Assembly: GCA_905182145.1 (NCBI GenBank)
Contig: CAJJAN010000002.1
Coordinates: 1 to 61,823, forward strand
From: an uncultured Pelagibacteraceae bacterium
GTDB lineage: Bacteria > Pseudomonadota > Alphaproteobacteria > Pelagibacterales > AG-422-B15
Direction of reading: 5' to 3'
Length of the DNA: 61,823 nt
Notes under the pieces: generated by a model
What the model was told of the DNA's origin: nothing
Database searches by the model: none
The model's input: only the letters and a program-made list of their open reading frames with translations
Translations under genes and position numbers: made by a program
Shown here: piece by piece, positions 18,882-29,097 of the stretch
How positions within the stretch are numbered: position 1 is the first letter of the stretch
Layout of the letters: every line of letters begins with the position of its first letter

Positions 18882-20294
18882 ATGATACAAGATTTAAATT
18901 CACAACAGCCTCTTGTTTCAGATATAAAAGCTACATGGTATTCAGTACTTAAAAAACTCAATAAAGAATACGGTAATGAAATCTATAATAGCTGGTTAAA
19001 AAACTTAAAAGTTAAGACCTTAGAAAATGAAACTTTAGTTTTTTCGGTTCCTTCAAAATTTATTAGAGATTGGATTACGGCTCATTACGTTGATAAAATA
19101 ATTTTTTACATAGAAGAAGAAAATCCTGAAATCAAAAGAGTTAAAATAATAGTTGATGCTATGCTTGCAGCTGATCAAGATAGTGTAAATAGTGAAATAT
19201 TTATTGAAAAAAATAGAAAATCCAAGGCTGTTGCTTACACTCAACAATCAGATGATTGGCCCCTAGATGAAAGATTTACATTTGAAAAATTTGTTGTTGG
19301 TCATCCTAATGAACTAGCTTATGCATCAGCAAAACGAATGGCTCAGCCAGAAAAATTCGATTTTAATCCTTTATTTATTTATGGCGGAGTAGGTTTGGGA
19401 AAAACTCACTTAATGCATTCAATAGCTTGGGAAATAAAAAATCATAATGAAAATGCCAAAGTATTATATTTATCAGCTGAAAGATTTATGTTTCAGTTTA
19501 TTAAGTCTTTAAGACAAAAAGATACAATGTCATTTAAACAAAAGTTTAGATCTGTAGATGTTTTAATAATTGATGATATTCAATTTATGATGGGCAAATC
19601 TTCAACACAGGAAGAGTTTTTTCATACATTTAACTCATTATTAGATCTAAATAAAAAAGTTATCATTTCATCTGATAGGGCGCCCAGTGATTTAGATAGT
19701 TTTGATGATAGAATTAAATCTCGCTTATCTTGGGGTTTAGTGGCTGATATCCTTCCAGCTAATTTTGAATTAAGACATGAAATTTTAAAAAAGAAAGCTC
19801 AGGAACTAAGTTTAAAGTACGAGAATAAAATTAATATTCCAGAAGATGTAGTTATCTTTTTAGCTAAGACAATTGCTAATAACGTAAGAGAGTTAGAAGG
19901 TGCTTTAAATAAAGTTGTAACTTTTGCCAACCTAATGAATAGAGCTGTTGATGTTGAATTAGCTCAAACAGTTCTCAAAGATTTACTTAGATCAAGCAAT
20001 AGAAGAATTACGATTGATGAAATACAATCAAAAGTTGCCAATTATTTTAATATTAAAGTAGAAGATATTATGTCAGCTAAACGAATAAGATCGTTTGCTA
20101 GACCTCGTCAAATTGCTATGTATTTATCAAAGAAATTAACTTCAAGATCATTGCCTGAAATTGGTAGAAAATTTGGTGGACGAGACCATACAACTGTAAT
20201 TCATGCAGTTAAAAAAGTTGATCAACTTAAGTCAGAGTCAAATAAATTTGATGAAGATATTAACGTTTTAATGCAAATTATTACTTCTTCATAA
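18882..20294 (+). CDS. dnaA: Chromosomal replication initiator protein DnaA
   Basis: DnaA is the AAA+ ATPase that opens the replication origin. Domain I is visible at the N terminus (WLKNLKVKTLENETLVFSVPSKFIRDWI), followed by a linker, the AAA+ core with Walker A GGVGLGKTH and Walker B LIIDDIQFM, sensor 2 region NNVRELEGALNKV, and the domain IV DNA-binding signature GGRDHTTVIHAVKKV. 470 residues is normal. It heads the classic dnaA-dnaN-recF-gyrB series. Confidence 0.98.
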   Translation: MIQDLNSQQPLVSDIKATWYSVLKKLNKEYGNEIYNSWLKNLKVKTLENETLVFSVPSKFIRDWITAHYVDKIIFYIEEENPEIKRVKIIVDAMLAADQDSVNSEIFIEKNRKSKAVAYTQQSDDWPLDERFTFEKFVVGHPNELAYASAKRMAQPEKFDFNPLFIYGGVGLGKTHLMHSIAWEIKNHNENAKVLYLSAERFMFQFIKSLRQKDTMSFKQKFRSVDVLIIDDIQFMMGKSSTQEEFFHTFNSLLDLNKKVIISSDRAPSDLDSFDDRIKSRLSWGLVADILPANFELRHEILKKKAQELSLKYENKINIPEDVVIFLAKTIANNVRELEGALNKVVTFANLMNRAVDVELAQTVLKDLLRSSNRRITIDEIQSKVANYFNIKVEDIMSAKRIRSFARPRQIAMYLSKKLTSRSLPEIGRKFGGRDHTTVIHAVKKVDQLKSESNKFDEDINVLMQIITSS

Positions 20295-20350
20295 GAAACA
20301 TATAATCTCATTATTATTGAATTTTAATAACAAGTCTTAATTAAATTATG

Positions 20351-20356
20351 TATAAT
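20351..20356 (+). promoter_or_regulatory. Possible -10 element for dnaN (leaderless transcript candidate)
   Basis: TATAAT ends 7 nt before the dnaN ATG in the 69-nt dnaA-dnaN gap. No Shine-Dalgarno sequence is visible before the ATG. A transcript from here would have almost no leader. The -35 region is poor, so confidence is low. Confidence 0.35.
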
Positions 20357-20363
20357 ACTGCAT

Positions 20364-21491
20364 ATGAAATTAAAAGTTAATAGTTCTGACCTTGCAAAGG
20401 CCTTATCCCATTTACAAGGAGTTGTTGAGCTTCGTCATACTCTTCCAATTCTATCTAATGTAATAATTAAAGCTGAAGATAATTCATTAAGACTTTCATC
20501 CACTAATTTAGATATATTCTGTTCTGAAAAAATTACAGCTAATGTAGAGATCAATGGAGAAATTTCTGTTCCAGCAATTACCCTTCATGAAATAGTAAAA
20601 AAATTACCGCAAGGTTCAGATATTGATTTCAATATGGATGAATCAGGTAATAGCATCAATATAAAATCAGGCAGATCAAGATTCAATCTGTCTACTTTGC
20701 CGACAGATGATTTTCCAGATATTTCACAAGATGATCTTTCAGTTAAATTTATTATGAATGTTGAAGATTTAAAAACCATGATTGATAAAACTAAGTTTGC
20801 AATTTCGAACGAGGAATCAAGATATTACTTAAATGGTATATTTTTTCATTCAGCACATAAAAATGGAATTGATATCTTAAGATCTGTAGCAACAGACGGC
20901 CATAGATTAGCACAATATGATATGCCACTTCCTCAAGGTGCCGAAAAAATGTCTGGTATTATTATTCCAAAAAAAACAACCTTAGAACTAAGAAGAATTT
21001 TAGATGATGCAAATGGAGATGTTCAAGTTGAACTTTCTTCAAGTAAAGTAAAATTTGTATTTAGTGAAATTGAATTAGTTTCAAAAGTTATTGATGGAAC
21101 TTTTCCAGATTATACAAAAGTGATACCACAGAATAATGATAAAAAATTGAAGACAAATATAGTTGATTTAAAGGGTGCTATTGAAAGAGTTTCAGCAATT
21201 GCAGTTAGCGAAGAGACAAAATCAAGAGGACTAAAACTTATAATTGAAAATAATAAGTTACAATTATTGGCTAACAGTGCAAGTAAAGGTTCTGCAGTAG
21301 AGGAATTAGATGTTCAATTTTCACATGAAAAACTTGAAATAGGTTTCAATTCTAGATACCTGCTTGATATTATATCAGAAATTGATGGTAATGATGTTAC
21401 ACTAAACTTTTCAGATCCTGCGGCACCAGTTTTAATTATTGATGATGCTGAGGACAATTTATTTTTTGTTCTAATGCCAATGCGCATTTAA
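20364..21491 (+). CDS. dnaN: DNA polymerase III beta subunit (sliding clamp)
   Basis: The beta clamp encircles DNA and tethers the replicative polymerase. The 375-residue protein shows the three-fold repeated clamp architecture, with an N-terminal ALSHLQGVVELRHTLPILSNVIIKA, the central ISNEESRYYLNGIFFH and ATDGHRLAQYDMPL, and the C-terminal VLIIDDAEDNLFFVLMPMRI, which is the conserved MPM-R end of the family. recF begins 1 nt after its stop. Confidence 0.98.
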   Translation: MKLKVNSSDLAKALSHLQGVVELRHTLPILSNVIIKAEDNSLRLSSTNLDIFCSEKITANVEINGEISVPAITLHEIVKKLPQGSDIDFNMDESGNSINIKSGRSRFNLSTLPTDDFPDISQDDLSVKFIMNVEDLKTMIDKTKFAISNEESRYYLNGIFFHSAHKNGIDILRSVATDGHRLAQYDMPLPQGAEKMSGIIIPKKTTLELRRILDDANGDVQVELSSSKVKFVFSEIELVSKVIDGTFPDYTKVIPQNNDKKLKTNIVDLKGAIERVSAIAVSEETKSRGLKLIIENNKLQLLANSASKGSAVEELDVQFSHEKLEIGFNSRYLLDIISEIDGNDVTLNFSDPAAPVLIIDDAEDNLFFVLMPMRI

Positions 21492-21492
21492 A

Positions 21493-22599
21493 ATGCTCCC
21501 CAGTATTTTTATTTCAAAAATCATTCTTAATAACTTTAGATCACATGAGAATTTTTCTATTGATGCTAATAGTAGTAATGTTGTTTTGTTTGGTAAAAAT
21601 GGAGTTGGAAAAACTAACATTCTTGAGTCTATTTCATTACTTTCTCCGGGCAGAGGGCTTCGAAATGCAAAAAATGAAGAAATAATTAATAAAAAAAGTG
21701 GTATTAATTATAGCCTATCTGCTGACTTAAAATTAAATGATAGTTCAGTTAAAATTAAAAAATTTTTTGTAAAAGATAATTCCAATAAGTCTAATTTACT
21801 AATAGATGATGAAAAGTCTAAAACTTCAGAGTTATTAAATTTCTTAAGAGTTATATGGGTAACTCCCGTTATGGAAAAAATAATGTTGCAGTCTAATTCT
21901 GAAAGAAGAAATTTCTTTGATAGATTGATATTCAATATTGAAAAGAAACATTTAAAATCATTTTCTGCTTATAATAAATTTACAAAAGAAAGATTGCATA
22001 TTTTAAAATCTAATAACATCGATGATGGATGGTTACAGCAAATTGAAACAAATATTGCTCAGCATGCTTATGAAGTTATAAGATATCGAAAAGAAGCAAT
22101 CGATAAGATTAATGCTAATTTATCATTAATCTCGTTACCTTTTAATTCATGCATAGTTGAGCTTATTTATGATAATTCTCTTAAAATTTTGGATAATCAA
22201 GATGAATTTATTTTTAATTATTCAAATATTTTGTCAAATAATAGACAAATTGATAAAGAGCTAAATAGAACGCTCATTGGTCCAAATAAAGTAGAAGTAA
22301 GGATGTGGAAATTAGATGATAGATCAATAGAAGCTAAGTATTGCTCAACAGGTGAACAAAAATCAATATTGATTTCTATAATTTTATCTGTAAGTCAAAT
22401 AATTAGAGATTCAGAATTTGCAATGTCACCAATAATACTGATTGATGAAGCTATGGCACATCTTGATCAACACCATAGAGAGGCTTTAGTTGATGAACTT
22501 TCTAAACTAAATACACAAAGTTGGTTTACAGGGGTATCAAAAGAAATATTTAGTCATTTAGGTAAAGATACTACTTTTTTTGAAGTAAAAAATTCTTAA
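21493..22599 (+). CDS. recF: DNA replication and repair protein RecF
   Basis: RecF is an SMC-like ATPase that helps load RecA at gaps with RecO and RecR. The Walker A motif FGKNGVGKTNILESISLLSPGRGLRN, the signature region YCSTGEQKSILISIIL and the Walker B ILIDEAMAHLD are all present in 368 residues. The start ATG is 1 nt after dnaN. The gene follows dnaN and precedes gyrB by 26 nt, the conserved arrangement. Confidence 0.96.
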   Translation: MLPSIFISKIILNNFRSHENFSIDANSSNVVLFGKNGVGKTNILESISLLSPGRGLRNAKNEEIINKKSGINYSLSADLKLNDSSVKIKKFFVKDNSNKSNLLIDDEKSKTSELLNFLRVIWVTPVMEKIMLQSNSERRNFFDRLIFNIEKKHLKSFSAYNKFTKERLHILKSNNIDDGWLQQIETNIAQHAYEVIRYRKEAIDKINANLSLISLPFNSCIVELIYDNSLKILDNQDEFIFNYSNILSNNRQIDKELNRTLIGPNKVEVRMWKLDDRSIEAKYCSTGEQKSILISIILSVSQIIRDSEFAMSPIILIDEAMAHLDQHHREALVDELSKLNTQSWFTGVSKEIFSHLGKDTTFFEVKNS

Positions 22600-22605
22600 A
22601 TAAGC

Positions 22606-22611
22606 TATAAT
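22606..22611 (+). promoter_or_regulatory. Possible gyrB -10 element
   Basis: TATAAT lies in the recF-gyrB gap, 14 nt before the gyrB ATG. It would give a leader of only about 8 nt without a Shine-Dalgarno sequence. No matching -35 is obvious. Confidence 0.3.
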
Positions 22612-22613
22612 AA

Positions 22614-25768
<3,155 letters not shown>

Positions 25769-25786
25769 AAATTATAAGTAAAAAAT

Positions 25787-27082
25787 TTGTTAAATATACT
25801 AAATCTGTCAAATAATAATCTAGTTGGTTTAAGACTTAGAACATTAAATTTAACTAGATGGATTGCTATATTAGGTCAATATATAGCTGTAGCAACTGCA
25901 TTCTTTTGGTTAGAAATAAATTTTAATATTTATTTAGCATCAGTTTGTATTTTAATAAGCATTATTTTGAATATTATTGTCAGCATTAAGTTCTTGCCAA
26001 TTAGAACCCTTAATTCAAATGAAACTTTATTTTACTTAATTTTTGATTCTATACAGTTAGTTGCTTTACTCTACATAACTGGAGGACTAACGAATCCTTT
26101 CTGTATACTAATCATTGCCCCATTTATAATTTCAGCGACATATTTAGATCTTTTTAGAACAATAATAATAGGAATTGTATCAATTTTATCACTGTCATTA
26201 CTCGCTTTTTTTTACCAACCAATATCAAGTAATATTTTTGAATTTAGCAGTTCAGATTTTTCATCATTTCAAATATTTAGTATATGGCTTTCATTGATTG
26301 TTTCATTGGCCTTTATAGGTATCTATTGTTTTAGAGTTGCAAATGAATCTAGGAAAGTTGAAAAAGCTTTAAATGAGACTCAGATAGCTCTTTCTGATGA
26401 AGAGAAAATTTCTGATATGATGAGTCTTACTGCTGCTGCGGTACATGAATTAGGCACTCCACTTTCTACTATTTCCGTCATAATAAAAGAGATAGTAAAC
26501 GAACTAGATGCAAGTGAAAAAAACTATGATGATATTTTATTGATTCAATCACAGATCAAAAGATGTAGTGAGATTTTAAATCGCTTGCGCCAGGGAGATA
26601 TATCTAATGATAATAGCTCTTTTATAAATGAGCTTGATTTTCCAAGACTAATTAATGAAATTGTTAAAGATTATGAATTAGAAGAAATTAAACTAAATTT
26701 TGAAATTGATGATTACTTTAAAAATTCTAATTTTATAATTTTGAGAAAACCTGAAATAGTTCATAGCTTAAGTAACATTATTGAAAACGCATATCAATAT
26801 GCCAAGCACTCTGTAACCATTAAATTAATATTGAAAGATGAGAATGTTATTCTTGAAATAATAAATGATGGCGAGGGATTTCCTGCAAATATATTGCCTA
26901 TTTTAGGTGAGCCATATGTTAAAAAAAATGAAAAAAATCATAAAGGTATTGGCCTAGGATTGTTTATTGCAAAAAATTTGATCAATAAAACAGTTGGAAA
27001 AATAGAATTTAGAAATATAGAAAATACTGGAGCTTGTGTAAAAATTATTTGGAAAAAAGATAATCTAATGATATCTCATTAA
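25787..27082 (+). CDS. regB: Redox-sensing histidine kinase RegB/PrrB family
   Basis: RegB senses the redox state of the respiratory/quinone system and phosphorylates RegA. The 431-residue protein has about six N-terminal membrane segments, the conserved GGLTNPF motif at 99-105 that is linked to quinone binding, the H-box HELGTPLSTI with His220, the redox-active Cys260 (QIKRCSEILNRL), and the ATPase N-box and G-boxes (ENAYQYA, GIGLGLFIAKN). His220 to Cys260 has the same 40-residue spacing as His225/Cys265 in Rhodobacter RegB. Upstream in-frame stops leave TTG at 25787 as the first usable start. No ribosome-binding site is visible. regA follows after 5 nt. Confidence 0.93.
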   Translation: MLNILNLSNNNLVGLRLRTLNLTRWIAILGQYIAVATAFFWLEINFNIYLASVCILISIILNIIVSIKFLPIRTLNSNETLFYLIFDSIQLVALLYITGGLTNPFCILIIAPFIISATYLDLFRTIIIGIVSILSLSLLAFFYQPISSNIFEFSSSDFSSFQIFSIWLSLIVSLAFIGIYCFRVANESRKVEKALNETQIALSDEEKISDMMSLTAAAVHELGTPLSTISVIIKEIVNELDASEKNYDDILLIQSQIKRCSEILNRLRQGDISNDNSSFINELDFPRLINEIVKDYELEEIKLNFEIDDYFKNSNFIILRKPEIVHSLSNIIENAYQYAKHSVTIKLILKDENVILEIINDGEGFPANILPILGEPYVKKNEKNHKGIGLGLFIAKNLINKTVGKIEFRNIENTGACVKIIWKKDNLMISH

Positions 27083-27087
27083 TTAAT

Positions 27088-27630
27088 ATGGAAAATTACA
27101 ATACAGATTTAGATACACTACTATTAGTTGATGACGATGAAATTTTTCGTAAGAGACTTTTGGCTGCAATGGAAAGAAAAGGATATAGCGTAGTTGGATT
27201 TGCTACAGTAGAAGAATCTCTATTATATATAAAAAATACCCCACCAAAGTTTGCAGTAATTGATTTACGATTACAGGACGGCAATGGACTGCAGATTGTT
27301 TCTGAGCTTTCAAAAATAAGACAAGATTGCAAAATTGTTATTCTTACTGGTTACGGCAATATTCCCACAGCTGTAGCGGCCGTAAAAGAAGGTGCTTGTG
27401 ATTATTTGGCAAAACCTGCAGATGCCGATGATATTGATGCTGCATTGAAAGCACCATATTTAGATAAGCCTGAACCTCCTAAAGATCCAATGTCGGCAGA
27501 TCGAGTTAAATGGGAGCACATTTTAAGGGTTTATGAGTTGTGTAATAGAAATGTCTCAGAGACAGCAAGAAGATTAAAGATGCACAGAAGAACACTTCAG
27601 AGAATTTTAGCTAAGCGATCACCAAAATAA
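27088..27630 (+). CDS. regA: Redox response regulator RegA/PrrA family
   Basis: RegA is the DNA-binding partner of RegB and controls respiration, carbon and nitrogen assimilation genes in alphaproteobacteria. The 180-residue protein has a receiver domain with acidic pocket VDDD and phospho-acceptor Asp59 (VIDLRLQDGNGL), the ILTGYGNIPTAV and KPADADDI motifs, and a Fis-type helix-turn-helix at the C terminus (NVSETARRLKMHRRTLQRIL) that is nearly invariant in RegA proteins. It converges with the ferritin-like gene at a 2-nt gap. Confidence 0.95.
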   Translation: MENYNTDLDTLLLVDDDEIFRKRLLAAMERKGYSVVGFATVEESLLYIKNTPPKFAVIDLRLQDGNGLQIVSELSKIRQDCKIVILTGYGNIPTAVAAVKEGACDYLAKPADADDIDAALKAPYLDKPEPPKDPMSADRVKWEHILRVYELCNRNVSETARRLKMHRRTLQRILAKRSPK

Positions 27631-27632
27631 CT

Positions 27633-28832
27633 TTATGCAATTTTTTTAGCGGCATTAATTACTGATAGTCTCTCCACACCTTCGTCGGCGATATCTTGTC
27701 CAGCGACTGTATCGTCTTCGGCATTTAATTCTTCCATATCAACAAATTCAGCATATGTAGCTTTTGTTCTATCTGTGATAATATGTGCTTTAAGTAATGT
27801 TTTAACAAGTACTCTAAAAATATTATTATTCTTTTTCATTTCTTCTTTAATTACATCACTTTGATCAATATATTTTTCAAATTCTTGTTGTACCCATTTT
27901 GCATCAAGGCCAACAGAGGCATATACTTCTTTTTTCTCAAATGGGTTTATCAAATTGAAAAGTAATTCAGTAAATATTTTTTCAGCCCAGTCTTCTACTT
28001 TTATATGTTCACTTTCAGAAAGTTTAGGAACAGTTCTGTCAGCCCAAATTTTACCAAACTTATGGTGGAACGCTTCGTCGCTCATTGTATATTTTAATAA
28101 AGTTTTTAAGACAGGATCATTAGTGTCTTCATGAGCCATAGCAAAAGCACCCATAGCAAGACCTTCAATCATCATTTGCATGCCAACAATTTTTTTATAC
28201 ACTACATCTGAAGAAACAATATCGTCGGCTACTCTTCCAAGAGTTGGACCAACTTTATATGGAGAACCCCATCTAGACTCAATATACTTTGTAAAACCAG
28301 TAACATGTCTTGCTTCTTCTCGAGTTTGATTGGCTGCATATTCTTGAGCACCAGGATCTCTTAAAACATGACATAAACTTGCACTTAAAGAAAGGGCTGC
28401 TTGTTCACCATGAAGTATTTGCGATAGTACAAAGCGAAAGCTTTCATTGTTTAATTTTATTTTTTGCTTTTCAGTCAATTTTGCAGCAATACTTGGTATA
28501 TCTAGCTCTAGACCAAATGGTCCTTTTGGATCAACTATGTGTTCGTTTTCTAAATCAAAAGGAATATCAAAATCAATATATTTCTTATCTAATGGATCCC
28601 AAAAATGCTTATGTGTAGCACTAATTATTTTATCAAACGCATTAGACCTCTCTCCATATCTTTCTTTATCCATCATTGGAATAAAGTGCTTAGGATTTGC
28701 AGCGTTGTAGGCTGGATCTTTTGTTAAAGCATTTTTACCACTTTGAGAAGTTTGCCAATTTTCTTTCATCTTATAGAATTTGTCTTTGACAATAATTTTT
28801 GCAAATTTAAGTTTTTCTGAAGTAGTAGGCAT
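27633..28832 (-). CDS. Ferritin-like diiron-domain protein, function unknown
   Basis: The 399-residue protein carries a full set of diiron carboxylate ligands of the ferritin-like superfamily: Glu143 (HGEQAAL), Glu173-x-x-His176 (REEARH), Glu223 (MIEG) and Glu253-x-x-His256 (SDEAFHHKFG). This E/ExxH/E/ExxH arrangement occurs in R2-type ribonucleotide reductase subunits, AurF-type N-oxygenases and acyl-ACP desaturase relatives. The N-terminal 100 residues and the acidic C-terminal tail match nothing I recognise. No signal peptide is visible. It is monocistronic, faces regA, and has a near-perfect palindrome 41 nt before its start. An oxidase or oxygenase role is plausible but not shown. Confidence 0.75.
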   Translation of the reverse strand: MPTTSEKLKFAKIIVKDKFYKMKENWQTSQSGKNALTKDPAYNAANPKHFIPMMDKERYGERSNAFDKIISATHKHFWDPLDKKYIDFDIPFDLENEHIVDPKGPFGLELDIPSIAAKLTEKQKIKLNNESFRFVLSQILHGEQAALSLSASLCHVLRDPGAQEYAANQTREEARHVTGFTKYIESRWGSPYKVGPTLGRVADDIVSSDVVYKKIVGMQMMIEGLAMGAFAMAHEDTNDPVLKTLLKYTMSDEAFHHKFGKIWADRTVPKLSESEHIKVEDWAEKIFTELLFNLINPFEKKEVYASVGLDAKWVQQEFEKYIDQSDVIKEEMKKNNNIFRVLVKTLLKAHIITDRTKATYAEFVDMEELNAEDDTVAGQDIADEGVERLSVINAAKKIA

Positions 28833-28872
28833 ATGAAATTCTATCTTAATTATTTTTATTTAGCAAATGTAA

Positions 28873-28893
28873 AGTATATCAGCTTGATATACT
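28873..28893. promoter_or_regulatory. Palindromic operator candidate upstream of the ferritin-like gene
   Basis: A perfect 9-bp inverted repeat AGTATATCA-GCT-TGATATACT lies 41 nt before the ferritin-like start on the minus strand and 205 nt before the RND gene on the plus strand. Two perfect 9-bp arms with a 3-nt centre are unlikely to arise by chance even in AT-rich DNA, and the site has no T-run after it, so it looks like a dimeric regulator site rather than a terminator. The regulator is unknown. Confidence 0.5.
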
Positions 28894-29097
28894 AGTCAAA
28901 TGAAATAACCAATAAATTCATGTACTTAATTTGATAATATTGTGCAGCTTGAAGATTAGTTAAATTTAAATACTTTAAACCTAAAGTATTCTATTTTTCA
29001 TCAATAAGAGTGCTATATTATTTATCAATAACTCATATACATTGCTTATTTTTTCTCATATCTTGCGTTGAAATTTAGTTAAAACCGATAAAACACT

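Noticed and set aside
28447-28710. Plus-strand ORFs inside the ferritin-like gene
   Set aside because: They are antisense to a conserved protein and have no recognisable domain.
28884-28899. FNR/FixK-like box TTGA...TCAA near the ferritin-like gene
   Set aside because: The half-sites TTGA and TCAA are 8 nt apart rather than the 6 of the FNR/FixK consensus, so the match is only superficial and overlaps the clearer palindrome.
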